From contig NC_092649.1 of assembly GCF_032118995.1 (NCBI RefSeq), positions 20,645,832-20,709,831 of the forward strand: a stretch of DNA of 64,000 nucleotides, given 5' to 3'. A model generated the notes under the pieces. That model did no database searches, was not told where the DNA came from, and saw only the letters and a list, made by a program, of their open reading frames with translations. The DNA is from Asterias amurensis (taxonomy: Eukaryota > Echinodermata > Asteroidea > Forcipulatida > Asteriidae). The position numbers and the translations under genes were made by a program. The first letter of the stretch is position 1. Each line of letters opens with the position of its first letter. Shown in pieces: positions 20,785-31,540 of this stretch.

Positions 20785-21330
20785 ACTTGTGTTTGATTTG
20801 TTGAGCACGAGTCCAGTGTCTTATGTTTTGTGCCACGTACTTTACTTTGCGTTTGATTGGGTGAACATGCGTCACGTGTCATACGCTTTGTGCCAAAATA
20901 AGTACTACTTATAAATTACTTTCGTTTATTGGGTGAGCACGTGCCACAAGTTTTGTGTCATGTACTTTTCATTTGATTGTTTAAACATGCGTCTCGTGTC
21001 ATACATTTTGTAACATTTACGTATAGATTCCTTTCGTTTGATTTACGCGTCACGTGTCGTACACTATTTGCCATGATAGACCCTATTCACTGTGTTCCGA
21101 CACTTCAAAGTTGTATAATATTAAATGTTGATTGTGTCGGGACTGTGTATATAGCTTATGACAATTAGTGTATGATCACTGTCTATATGACGCGTTAAAG
21201 AGTCCTATATTGGTCAATATCAGTACGATCCTATATTGATCAATATATGACTCGTGTGACGCTTCGTATATCTTGGCACACACTCTAGTACTGTAGATTT
21301 TACATTGAGGGCCGTACGTAGTAGTAATGA
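20785..21330 (+). repeat. Decayed start of a third unit, with a 60-bp repeat
   Basis: About five degenerate units of roughly 60 bp (TTTGATTGGGTGAACATGC-GTCACGTGTCATAC-TTTTGTGCCA) span 20785-21080. One related unit occurs at about 38-86 and 12330-12378. After it, TCCTATATTG-GTCAATAT phrases, a CGCTTCGTATAT stretch and TTTACATTGAGGGC follow in the same order as at 120-190. This is best read as a decayed copy of the unit start upstream of copy C. Confidence 0.65.
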
Positions 21331-21486
21331 TTGCGTTGCCCGTTATGAGCACCCTCGTAAATTTGCACGCCAACGCAATGGATATTATATTAACACCGAA
21401 TGCACCTTATAGCCAAACGGACATTTTAAATTATAAATGTTTCTTTCAAAAATGTAACCTGTTGTTGAAATAACCAGGATCTGTAT

Positions 21487-21577
21487 ACGCCTCTCTTAAT
21501 ATTTATGCATGCCGTCATAATTCTAAACCAAAATGAGGCTTGTGACGTACCTCATGCATAAATACAAAGAGAGGCAT
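21487..21577. mobile_element. Short hairpin element, about 90 bp
   Basis: GCCTCTCTTAATATTTATGC at the left is the imperfect reverse complement of GCATAAATACAAAGAGAGGC at the right. It is a minimal MITE-like hairpin with no coding part. Confidence 0.55.
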
Positions 21578-22100
21578 ATGAACCTATAAAGAATGGATTT
21601 GATTCATACATATTCATTTATTAAAATCTGGGCGGTTCCATTTCGTTCGGCTCCGGCCTCGTGGAATGGAACAGTCCAAACTTCACCTTGTTGATTGTGC
21701 TTAATTGTACTCTATAATCAAGACATAATGAACGTAAAGCACGCTTGTTGCCTCAAACTAGGCCGGAGCATGACCGTGTGGAAGACTAGATATATCATAT
21801 TAAAAATAAAATAAAAACCCCAAATGAAAACCCCGAAAACAAAACACGAAAAATGGAAAAGCCATTCTTCATTCACTTAACCTTGGCCTTAACCCAGAAT
21901 AATCTATACGAGTACTCGTGTATTATTATTTGCTTCCTCAACTGACGTATATTGAACATTTGTAGCAATGAACCGCCCCTTCGTTTGCTGATTGAATCAT
22001 GCATTTTATAGATACAGTCACGGGTTCTGGTAGTTGGGTAAATTTATAAGATGGTCACAAATGGCGTATGTAGCCTTGAAGTGTTTTTCTTATATCTGAG
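21578..22100. other. Intergenic, nothing recognised
   Basis: A short inverted pair GGTTCCATT...AATGGAAC at about 21635-21672 is the only structure seen. No gene. Confidence 0.5.
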
Positions 22101-22390
22101 ATTTGAGGTATCGCATAGTGAGGTATCAGCATATTATATTTGGTTTTCAATAACACCATGTGTGTGTCCACTTGCCATGTAGGGTCTGATCTTTAGAGAA
22201 CTGTCTTGCCTTATATTCTACGACTACCCCGAGTAGATTTTGGGAGTACTGGAGACTTATCAGTTGTGAAAATAACCGCCTTGCTTTTTATTAACCAGAA
22301 CCTGGGCGGAAGGTGGAAATCGGCTGGGACTACTAATAGCTTTAGTGGATCGTTATTAGCTTCACTTTACCACGGAGTGAGTTCTTAATT
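22101..22390 (+). repeat. Interspersed repeat, family 5, upstream of copy C
   Basis: Aligns with 6878-7140 from TTTGAGG through GTGAGGTATCA, AGAACTGTCTTGC, TGGGCGGAAGG and CGGCTGGGACTACTA to ACCACGGAGTGAGTTCTTA. A partial second copy of its 3' third follows at 22437-22555. Here it lies before a receptor gene and not after one. Confidence 0.7.
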
Positions 22391-22436
22391 CGTTTAACCA
22401 TTTCGACTTATAGCTTGCTCTTGTCATCGTCAGTTT

Positions 22437-22555
22437 TGAAAAGAACTGTCCTACTTTTTAACTACTACCTAAAGGCGGACTAGAAAATTGGCCGGGACTA
22501 TTTGCTTTCTTAGTGGATCGTATTAACTCCACTTCCACAGAGTGAGTTATTTTGT
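22437..22555 (+). repeat. Partial family-5 repeat
   Basis: Repeats GAAAAGAACTGTCCT, AGGCGGACTAGAAAA, GGCCGGGACTA and CACAGAGTGAGTTA, the 3' third of the element at 22101-22390. Confidence 0.6.
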
Positions 22556-22678
22556 CAATCACTGGTCGCTTCATAATATGACCTGATGATGATGAAATGA
22601 CTACGGACGGGTAAATACAACTAAATCCTGAAACGATGACACCATGAGAAGATTGAGTTTGGGAAACTAAAACGCACG

Positions 22679-23617
22679 ATGGACGGCCTGCTTGCCCTGC
22701 GTATCTACCAAGACATTGTTGGCATTATTGGGATCCTGGGCAATGGTTTAGTCTGCTTCGTCATCTACAAAGTACGATCAATGCAGACGCGCACAAACGC
22801 CTTTATCTTTCATCAAGCAGTCATTGATTTCCTGAGTTCTGTGGTTATTTTGCTAAAGAGTGAGCTCTTGCTACCGTATCCTATTCAAAATGGACCTTTA
22901 GGGTGGTTCATCTGCCGTGTATGGTTTACTAACTTAACACTCTTCTTTTTCTTTGCGTTGTCGACGTTTAACCTGTTGGTGTTGACCATGGAGAGGTATT
23001 TTGCTATAGTTCACCCCTTCAAGTACCAGGCGGCGTTCATCACTTGGCCTAGGCTGAAAGTTGCTTTAACAGTTGCGATGTGCTGGATTCTTGATTTGGC
23101 TACTAAGTTTTATCTTCTTTTCTACGCAAAAGTTGAAGATGGCATCTGTGTTCGGAATTCCATTCCAGGAGCCAACATTATTGGCACTCTTGTTGTTATC
23201 CTTCAATACGTCGTCCCAGTTGCTGTGATGCTCTTCGCTTACATTCGCATCAGTGTTGAGATGAAGCGGGGAGCAGCCCGTGTCGGCCCGGCACCAGCCC
23301 AGCATCTTCCCGGTGGAGCAAACGCACCGGACATGGCCGAGTCCCTCCTCCGGGCAAGACGTAACACCTTCAAGATGCTTCTGATCGTTTTCATCACGTT
23401 CTTGATCTGCTGGACGCCGAACCAAGTAATCTTCTTTATGTTTAACCTTGGCATTAACATTAAGCTGAATGAATGGTTTTATTATCTCTCTGTCGCAATG
23501 GTTGCCACAAACTCTTGCGTCAACCCGATGATTTACGCTTTCAAGTACCGTCAGTTTCGTAATGGATTGCGTCAGATATTTTGCAAGAGATTTGAGCAAA
23601 CTAATGCTTTGGAATAA
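22679..23617 (+). CDS. Class A (rhodopsin-like) GPCR, paralog copy C
   Basis: Single-exon 312-residue receptor of the same family. Landmarks keep the numbering of copy A: N22, D50, C79, E105-R106-Y107, W136, C157, P180, Y188, CWTP 244-247, NPMIY 292-296. TM1-TM2 (about residues 9-50) and residues 177-250 are nearly identical to the other copies. Residues 52-175 are strongly different, with an FFFF-rich TM3 start and a new ECL2. The N-terminus MDGLLAL matches copy E. The tail after C312 (KRFEQTNALE) is shorter and unique. The start has A at -3 and G at +4; no TATA-like box is evident. Probably a functional receptor with a different ligand specificity (inference). Confidence 0.93.
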   Translation: MDGLLALRIYQDIVGIIGILGNGLVCFVIYKVRSMQTRTNAFIFHQAVIDFLSSVVILLKSELLLPYPIQNGPLGWFICRVWFTNLTLFFFFALSTFNLLVLTMERYFAIVHPFKYQAAFITWPRLKVALTVAMCWILDLATKFYLLFYAKVEDGICVRNSIPGANIIGTLVVILQYVVPVAVMLFAYIRISVEMKRGAARVGPAPAQHLPGGANAPDMAESLLRARRNTFKMLLIVFITFLICWTPNQVIFFMFNLGINIKLNEWFYYLSVAMVATNSCVNPMIYAFKYRQFRNGLRQIFCKRFEQTNALE

Positions 23618-24597
23618 CCATGGGTATCGTCTCTAAAGTAACCATGTAATGGGTATACAACTTTCAAGATTTTGTTTTCGTATGACATACTTGTAGGGAC
23701 GAGGAAATGTTCATCGTTCAAGGCACTGTGTACGTTAGTAAATTTGAACCCAATGTTTTTTTCAATCTTGGGGAGTTGTAAATATAATTCCGTTTCAAAA
23801 GATGGTCGTGTTTTATAGATCCGGAGCAAAATTTGTCCATGCTTTAAAAACTATTGCTGATATGAATACAAAATATGTGAAGCGTAAATGCGGTAACGCT
23901 TTGTCAACGTTTGTTATTTTGATTATTTGTTTGCCAAATTTACACACATTTTTCTCTAATTGACATTTTTATCGTTACGGATGTGGTTGCAATTAGTAAC
24001 TGAGCACCAACCCGACAAAATTAGACTGTTTTACGTGAATAGTGATTCAGCTTGATTATCGAAAGCGGTCCCTGTTTTTTTTATTCTGACTTCTTCTCAC
24101 AATTACAAATGAAAAGTTGCGAGCATCTGCCCCCCCCCCCCTCCCCCCCCCCCCCCCCATTTAATACACATGAGCTGAGCACTTCAAAACATTGAGCCGT
24201 TTTCAGGGTTGTAAAACCACTTAGAGTCGTTCGCCCCATATCATTCTTGAGCTATCCACATTAAGCCGGCAACTTCTAAGAAAACCTTTTGCCGATTGTA
24301 TTTTGTTTTTTCCGATCTATTACATATGAAATAAGATTTTTATCCAGACCGTAACCCCATTAACCTCATTACCGGCCATTCCCCGTTGAGTAATGTGAGA
24401 CCAAGCATCAAAAGCTGCATTCTTGTTGAATGAAAAGCACTCCGCGTAACAGATTAGAACGAATTCAGATTTCATTTAACATTATTTGACAAGAAGGAAT
24501 TAAGATTTCAGTAAATTAAGATCAAGGTTTTACTTTTCTCGGATGTAGGACAATTGTATAATGTAGCCTGCTTATTAAACTTCACGCTTTCTGATTC
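23618..24597. other. Intergenic
   Basis: Contains a C-rich run at about 24130-24157 and a short MITE-like end (CAAGGCACTGTGTACG) at 23719. Nothing coding was recognised. Confidence 0.5.
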
Positions 24598-24915
24598 TTG
24601 ACCAGTATTCTCACTTGGTGTATCCCAACATACAATAGCAAATCTGTGAAATTGTTGCTCAAATGGTCATCGAAGTTGCAAGAGAATTTTGAAAAAACAC
24701 CGTTGTTGCACAAATGTGTGTGCTTTCAGATGCATTATAAAAGTCTTTTAAAATTTGAGTGAGAAAATACGCTTTTCTCAAAAACTACGTTACTTCAGAG
24801 GGAGCCGTTTCTCACAATGTTTTATACTATCAACAGCTAGCTATTGCTCGTTACCAAGTATTTTTTATGCTTATAACAATTATTTTGAGTAATTGCCAAT
24901 AGTGTCCAGTACCAT
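24598..24915 (-). mobile_element. MITE-1 copy, one end missing
   Basis: Body from ACCAGTATTCTCACTTGG to CCAATAGTGTCCAGTACC; the left terminal repeat is absent. Confidence 0.85.
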
Positions 24916-26004
24916 ATAAACGTGTACGTAGAATTTGACTGCGAAATGAATGCGAGATCATTGGTACATCCGTATTACGGACCGTAGTATAATTATTGAC
25001 GCAGGCTCGAGCCACTCTCTGGCATAATTGACGAGCCTCGAAGTGTGACGTCAGCTGGTCAGACTATGCAACCTGTAGCTAAAATGCTAGCACAACCAAA
25101 AGCCCCAATAACTATAAATGATGGCCGTGTCAGCATACAGTGTCTTTGTCAATATCCCTATATTAAGAAAACACACAGTAATCTATCTTTTTTTGGGGGG
25201 GGGTCAATTTTCCCTTTAATTGTGGGCAGAGATTATCTGATGCTTGATAAAAGTTAAGGTTTTTATAATATTAGTAAAGGTTTTCTAGAGCTGCCAAAAG
25301 TAGCGTCAGAGAGCAATATCGTGGTATTCTTTTGTTGTGATAAACCATGGTGTGGGGGACCAAAACTGGTCAATCCATTTCCCCAAAAATTTCTCTTTTC
25401 TAAAAAAACAAATTCTGCTATCAGAAAGTTGGATTTTTTACCTCGTCCGAAAGTGTACAGCTAATAAATAATTTCAATTCTACTTGCAGCAAATTTTAAT
25501 GACGTTTCACACGAAACCAAATTTTCAAATTCCTACTAGCAGAGAATTTGAACGAACGTTTATGAGCAACCAAATAAACAAAAAAAAATCAAGCAGAAAA
25601 TACAAATGAATTTTACACACCAAACCAAATTTCAAAATTTCTACTGGATGTAAACAAATTGATGCAACCTTTTGGACAAAGCCGAAATTCTCGGGTTTGT
25701 TTTTATATAGCAGACAATCAGGGGCGAATGTTTGAGCCACCTTCTCAATTCCAAAATTCGGAGTGGACGACGAAATCAATCAGTCATGGTAGTCATCTTA
25801 CATCTTACATCTCTCTCTGTTTCGTTTTTGTCCTTGTCCTGCCAAAGTCATTGTCGGTCATAGAGACAAGCATAAAAGCACATTTGCTTCACGTTTTCCT
25901 ACATGTTGGCTGTGATTGTATATTGCTGTATGATTTAAAGGTTCTTGAAATTTTTGAAGAATTTGGTTTATTCACACCTACAATACATAGTATAGACAAT
26001 AATA
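24916..26004. other. Intergenic
   Basis: A roughly 45-bp phrase at 25010-25055 (CCACTCTCTGGCATAATT...CTCGAAGTGTGACGTCAG) recurs inverted at 53115-53160, so it belongs to an unnamed repeat. A 119-codon open frame at 25659-26018 shows no family features and runs into an AAT microsatellite; it is not called as a gene. Confidence 0.5.
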
Positions 26005-26465
26005 ATAATAATAATTAAAATTTATATTGCGCCCCTTACATACAAAATGATCAGAGGCGCAGAACACTTGTTAAAAAGCACAGAGTGGAAGAAAAAGACA
26101 AAGAAAAAAGACTGGTCACCAGGCCAGTGCCCAAACAAAAGTATGGGGATACGTCTGTCCCGCCAACATGCAGAGAACTAATTAATTACTTATTACATAG
26201 ACCTATCTTTGCTGGCATCGGTAATGTTTTGACCTTTTCAGGAGACAGACGCCTCTAACCCTAACTATGCTAAAATTCTAAACTAACTGGCAAGGTGACC
26301 ATAGAAGAAGACATAAAAAGCTAAAAAGCGGTATTAAAAAGATAGGTTTTTATATTACATTTAAAAGAGATGAGTTTCTGTTCGCTACGTATGTGAAGTG
26401 GTAGCGCATTCCAGAGACTGTACTTGTCTTTGTAACTGCACTCATAAAATTAATATTTGTTGAAA
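26005..26465 (+). repeat. Interspersed repeat starting at an AAT tract
   Basis: An AAT tract (25998-26016) leads into ATTTATATTGCGCCCCTTAC and AGAGGCGCAGAACAC. It later has GTAGCGCATTCCAGAG, a layout common to multi-copy invertebrate repeats that end at gene-size 'gcgcc' phrases. Related starts occur at about 41825 (ATTTATAAAGCGCC) and 47080. The family is not identified. Confidence 0.45.
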
Positions 26466-26691
26466 TAAATTGAAACAGTACACGTTGTTTTGTGACGCCA
26501 TTTTGTTGCGCTGTTTGATTATGTGACATTATTTATTCACACCTAAATAATAATTTACTTTTAAATAACTTGTACATTTGTCTTTAAACTGCCATCATGA
26601 AATAAATGATTAATATTGAAATGAATTGAATCGGAACATGTTGTTCGTCACATGTGGCGCAATTCGGATCGCTTTAGCGTCAATCCGGACG

Positions 26692-27295
26692 TTAAAGGCA
26701 CCGGACACTATTGGGAATTACTGGAAATAGTAGGAATGTTAGCATAAAAACTTACTTGGAGAGCTGTTGATAGTACACAAAATTGTGATTAACGGCTCCC
26801 TCTGCAGCAACGTAGTTTTTGAGAAATAAGTGATTTCTCATTAAAATATCTAAATTTAATAACAGACCTCAGCTGAGGTATCGAATTTAAGGCATCTGAA
26901 AGCACAAAATTTGTGCGACAAGGCTGTTTTTTTGCTTCCAATGTTCTCTCTTGATTTTAACGACCAATTGTCTCCAAATATTCACCGGTTTGTTATTTTA
27001 TGCATAATGTTGAGATACTCCAAGTGAGCAGGGGACAATTTCATAGAGCTGCTTAAGCAAAAAATTTGCTTAAGCACGAAAATAGCTCGCTTATTTTACA
27101 CATGTTACTGGCAAAAATGTCATGCCATATACATTGCTTATGACTAGTATTTAGCTGTTGTTTACTAAGCATAACAATTGAGTGGAGTCTTGGCCGGTAA
27201 TCTGATTTTACTAAGCAAATAATTTTTTGCTTAAGCAGCTCTATGAAATTGGGCCCTGGTCTTTGCCAATTACAAAACGGGTCCAGTGCCTTTAA
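26692..27295 (+). mobile_element. MITE-1 copy carrying a nested MITE-2
   Basis: TTAA at both ends, TIR AAAGGCACCGGACAC against GGTCCAGTGCCTTT. The body is intact except for the insertion at 27031-27256 in the subterminal region near the right end. Confidence 0.9.
27031..27256. mobile_element. MITE-2 copy nested in MITE-1
   Basis: Left end GGGGACAATTTCATAGAGC pairs with right end GCTCTATGAAATTGGGCCC; the inverted repeat continues through GCTTAAGCAAAAAATT. No coding part. Target duplication is unclear. Confidence 0.85.
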
Positions 27296-27737
27296 GTTGC
27301 ATTACTTTGGGATGCGTGTTTTCCGCACTACGGAACTTCAGTGTCAAGAGATAATCAGAAGAAGCTACGTTTGTCCAGAGTAGCTTATGTTTATCAGATT
27401 TTGACAAAGATGCACTGGCTTTCCTCCATGATGCATTCGTGTGAGAAACCTCGTTCGTTGGATGTATTTTTTAACGTCCGTTGTTCTAAGGTCGATTGAG
27501 TTTCCTTTCTCCGAGTCTACGCTCTTTTCGCCTGCGAGGTTAACTAAACGTGGTTGGTTGTTGTTGCTGTTTTGTCAAACTGGCGTTTATTGATGGAATT
27601 CTTCAACACAATAGTTTGGATGAACTAAAAGATAAAGTTTCTCATATCTCCTTCTGATGTTCTCAATCGTTGCTGCAGCCGTTCCTCTGATATGTTGGGC
27701 TTCTTGTTCAAAAGTGTGCGTAAGCAACAGGCTTTGG
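27296..27737. other. Intergenic, nothing recognised
   Basis: No repeat match inside the window and no coding signal. Confidence 0.45.
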
Positions 27738-27995
27738 ATTTGAGGCATTGCATCGTCATTAGGTATCAGCATTATTGGGTTGCGGTAACACCATGTGTGT
27801 ATCTACTTTTCTGGTAGATTTTGTTTTTTGAAAACTGTCTTGCTGAGGAGATTTCAGGAATTCGGGAGACTGCTCGATTCCTAAAAGAACTGTCCTGCTT
27901 TTTTACCTGGGCGGAAGATGGAAAATCGGTTGGGACTGTTACTTTAGCTCGAGCTAGTCATCGCCAGGCTTAGGATAGATCAGATCAGTGACGTT
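27738..27995 (+). repeat. Interspersed repeat, family 5, solitary
   Basis: Carries TTTGAGGCATTGCATCG, GGTATCAGCATTATTGG, AACTGTCTTGCTGAGG, AAAGAACTGTCCTGC, GGGCGGAAGATGG and CGGTTGGGACTG. No receptor gene lies near it, which supports a mobile repeat over a receptor-linked flank. Confidence 0.65.
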
Positions 27996-28339
27996 CGATT
28001 TTACAGGTGAGTTCTTTAAAAAAATTACCTTCGGAAACTGCCCTTAAAAATGTACTGTGTGTCGTCGCGTCCATTCTTTGAAATAGTTTTATAAATTATT
28101 CTGTCGCGATGGAGAAGCCCAAAACACCAAACATTTTTTTCAAATAAATTTTACCCTGATTTTTAGCTATAGTTAAACAAAATCCAAAATGTTTGACCCA
28201 ATTTTCTGCTGGTAGAAATTTGGTTGGCTCCTAAACGTTCATTCCAATTTCCGGCTAGAAATTTGGTTTGGTATGAAATGTTTTTTAATTTTTTAGCTAG
28301 TAGCGGTTGTCCACTTTTGTTTTTAATCTACCAGATTTT

Positions 28340-29160
28340 GGGGAGTTAATATATCCGAGTCCAAGTAACAAATCACATGGTTCGAGGGGGAGCAAAAGTC
28401 ACGAGTCACATGGTCCGAGTCCGAGTCACAAGCCACTTGGTCTAAAAGGGGTAGTCCAAGTAATGAGTCACTCAGTCCGAGGGAGTACGAGTCACGAGTT
28501 ACTTTGTTTGAGGGGGAAGTCCAATTCGCAAGTCACTAATTGATCCAAGGTGGAGTCTGAGTCACGAGTCACATGGTTTGAGGGGGAGTCAAAGTTACGA
28601 GTCACATGGTTTGAGGGGAGTCCACGATCGGTTACTTGGTCCAAGGGGAGTCCGAGTCATAAGTCACTCAATCAAAGGGGTCGTTTAAGTCACTTGGTCC
28701 AAGTAATGAGTCACTTAGTCCAAAGGGAAGTCCAAGTCACTAGGCACATAGTTTGAGGGGGAGTCCAAGTCACGAGTCACTTGGTCTAAGGGGGAGTCCG
28801 AGTCACGAGTCACTTGGTTTCAGGGGGAGTCCAAGTTACGATCGGTTACTTGGTCCAAGGGGAGTCCGAGTCATAGGTCACTCAATCCACCGGTAGTTTA
28901 AGTCACTTGGTCCAAGTCATGAGTCACTCAGTCTGAGGGAGTCCGAGTCAGGAGTCACTTGTTCCCTGTCTTAGTTACGAGTCGCTTGGTTCGTGTCCAA
29001 GTCACTTGGTCCAATGCCGAAGGGGAGTCCGAGTCACTAACGAGTCATTTGGTCCGAGTCTGAGTCACGAGTAACTTGGTCCGAGTCCAAGTGAAGAGTC
29101 ACTTGGTCGAAGGGTGAGTCGAGTCCGAGTCACGGGTCACTTGGTCCGAGTCTCAGTTCA
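28340..29160 (+). repeat. Minisatellite of GAGTCACGAGTCACTTGG type
   Basis: About 25 degenerate units of roughly 30-35 bp built from GAGTCACGAGTCACTTGGTCC and AAGGGGGAGTCCGA phrases. Open frames inside are translated repeat. Confidence 0.95.
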
Positions 29161-29239
29161 TGCAAAGCCACACAGACAGACAAGGACGGCGTTGATCATG
29201 ACGACGCAGCCCATTCAACCTGTGCTATAAAAGGGAAAC

Positions 29240-29630
29240 TTAAAGGAACACGTTGCCTTGGATCGGCCGAGTTGGTGTTTGAAAAGCGTCTGTAACCGTT
29301 TTTTTTATAAAATGCATATGGTTGGAAAGATGTTTAAAAAGTAGAATACAATGATCACACAAATTTGCCTCGTAATTGCGTGGTTTTCCCTTTACTGTGC
29401 GAACTAACACGGTCGGCCATTTATGGGAGTCAACAATATGACTCCCATCAATGGCCGACCATGTTAGTCGACAAGGTAAAAGGAAAACAGTGCAATTTCG
29501 AGGCATGTTTGTGTGGATCATTGTATTCTACTTTTAAATCATCTTTCTAACCATATGCATTTTATAACAAACGGTTACAAACGCTTTTCAAAGACCAACT
29601 CGACCGATCCAAGGCAACGTGTTCCTTTAA
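29240..29630. mobile_element. MITE-3 copy, nearly palindromic
   Basis: TTAA-AGGAACACGTTGCCTTGG at the left is matched by CCAAGGCAACGTGTTCCT-TTAA at the right, and pairing continues almost to the centre (ATGACTCCCAT...). The TTAA at 29627-29630 is shared with the adjoining MITE-1. Another copy is at 48484-48815. Confidence 0.92.
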
Positions 29631-30015
29631 AGACAGTGGACACTATTGGTAATTGTCAAAGACCAGTCTTCTCACTTGGTGTATCTCAACATATGCATAA
29701 AATAACAAACCTGTGAAAATTTGAGCTCAATTGGTAGTCGAAGTTGCGAGATAATAATGAAAGAAAAAAACACCCTTGTCACACGAAGTTGTGTGCGTTT
29801 AGATGCTTGAATTTGAGGCCTCAAGTTCTAAATCTGAGGTCTCAAAATCAAATTCGTGGAAAATTACTCTTTCTCGAAAACTATATCACTTCAGAGGGAG
29901 CCGTTTGTAACAATGTTTTATTATACCATCAACCTCTCCCCATTACTCTTCATTAAGTAAGGTTTTATGCTTATAATTATTTTGAGTAATTACCAATAGT
30001 GTCCACTGCCTTTAA
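29627..30015 (-). mobile_element. MITE-1 copy, TTAA at both ends
   Basis: Ends TTAAAGACAGTGGACAC and GTGTCCACTGCCTTTAA. It includes an internal palindrome GAGGCCTCAAG...CTGAGGTCTCAAA. It directly abuts MITE-3. Confidence 0.93.
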
Positions 30016-30035
30016 ATGTGTTTAACTCTGGTCAA

Positions 30036-30985
30036 ATCAAGTAGAAGAACCTTGATTGTTTTTCGCATTTAAAGCCCTTGAATAGTAAAGATAGGTCGCT
30101 TTCGACTGAGTTATATACATTACTTCAACAAATTTCCTATGGTCTAGTAAACGCTGTAGTGTGCAATTTCCTGTTCCCAAACTAACGTGTTTGAAAAGTT
30201 TCAAGGGAAACTTTCGCGTATTAGTTCTTTTCCAATCAAGTAGAAGAGTTTGGGTCTATTTTTTGCTTTAAAGCCATTATACACTTTCGGTAAACAGTGT
30301 TGTCCAAGTCCCACACTTCGTGTATCACAACTTATATATAAAATAACAAACCTGTGAAAATGTAGGCTCAATCGGTCATCGGAGTCGGGAGAAAATAGCG
30401 GGAAAACCCACTCTTGTGTCCGCACGTTTCGCCGTGTCATGACATGTGTTTAAAATAAATCCGTAATTCTCGCTATCGAGAATTGATATTGTTTTACTGT
30501 TTTCTCAAAAAGTAAAGCATTTTATGGACTAATATTTCAAGAGAAGTCTTTCACCATTACCTTCTGTAAACCCTGTAAATTATTTGTAAATCTGTGAACT
30601 TTAAAAAAAATTTCTGTACCGAAAGTGTATAATGGCTTTAAAGCCCTTGCAATGTAAAGATAGATCGCCTTCGACTGAATTATTACATATAAATTGCTTC
30701 AACAAATATGGTCATATGGTATAGTAAACGCTGTAGTGTGCATATTTAACATCCTGTTTAAAAAACAGCGCTTGTTATTCAAGGGAAACTTTCGCGTATT
30801 ATCCAATCAAGTAGAAGAGTTTGAGTCTATTGTTCGCTTACAAGTCCTTGAAAGTTGAAGACCGACATCAATTACTTTAAAGTTTTGGTCTTGGTCTTAT
30901 AAACGCTTTATGGGATGAAAGCCGCAGTGTGTCTTTAACTTCCTGTTTCAAAAACCAAAGCTCGACCCTAATTTTACTTCAAGGT
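30036..30985 (+). repeat. Three tandem units upstream of copy D
   Basis: Units of about 200 bp start near 30036, 30642 and 30843. They share AAGCCCTTGAA/CAATG, AAAGATAGRTCGC, TAGTAAACGCTGTAGTGTGC, AAGGGAAACTTTCGCG and CAATCAAGTAGAAGAG; the third is more diverged. A MITE-4 copy (30268-30641) separates the first two. They lie 0.5-1.5 kb upstream of the copy D start. Confidence 0.8.
30268..30641 (+). mobile_element. MITE-4 copy inside a tandem unit
   Basis: TTAA-AGCCATTATACACTTTCGG at the left pairs with CCGAAAGTGTATAATGGCTTTAA at the right (19 bases inward). The uninterrupted neighbour unit (about 30067-30085) shows the empty site with a single TTTAAAGCCC. Confidence 0.92.
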
Positions 30986-31426
30986 AAACCATGTTCAAGG
31001 TAAACAAGAACTTGACATGCCGAACAGTATGGATGAATTAAGCAAAAGGCACGTCGCAATCGTTTTGATTGTAATATCGCATATGCCAGTTTGTAGTCAC
31101 CTTGAAGCAGGAACTGAGGTTTCTTTTCAAAACATACACAGTCGTGGGAATATAAAGGCTTCTTCGAGATGATATCACTTTTAAGAGCCATATTTCATCT
31201 AAAGGCTTGAAAGACAGCAAACCCTTCTCTGTCAGTCGTTGCATTAACTCAAGCACGGACAACTGCAACGTTAGTCAAGTTGAGTAATCTCATTTAGAAA
31301 CCATGAACAATGGCTCAGATTTTCAAGTTTCCATATTCAAAGGGCGACCTCAACGTTCATTTAATTTAGTTTTTGATTCTTGACAGATTAATTGGGTGTG
31401 TGAATCGGTGACCTCGCCGCGATGTT
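30986..31426. other. Upstream region of copy D
   Basis: Unique AT-rich DNA without recognised repeats, leading to the TATA-like box of copy D. Confidence 0.4.
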
Positions 31427-31433
31427 TATAAGG
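31427..31433 (+). promoter_or_regulatory. TATA-like box of copy D
   Basis: TATAAGG in GATGTTTATAAGGAAC, 114 bp before the chosen ATG at 31541. This spacing resembles copy B and leaves a short leader. Confidence 0.4.
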
Positions 31434-31540
31434 AACTGCACCGGTCGATCAATCCTTTTTAAATAATGGCTAAGAAGTGAAGCTACAAACATCTGCTATA
31501 TACTTTGCGCTACCTTAGTTGCAGTTATTTGACAATAACC

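Noticed and set aside
23066-23599. 177-codon antisense frame over copy C (also 31640-32164, 174 codons, over copy D)
   Set aside because: These arise from codon bias of the sense receptor gene. They are retained between copies only because the sense DNA is.
28307-28756. Two open frames of 78 and 68 codons
   Set aside because: Translated GAGTCACGAGTCAC minisatellite.
31505-31540. Upstream ATG extending copy D by 12 residues
   Set aside because: The next ATG is in a strong context and aligns with all paralogs; the extension has no counterpart.
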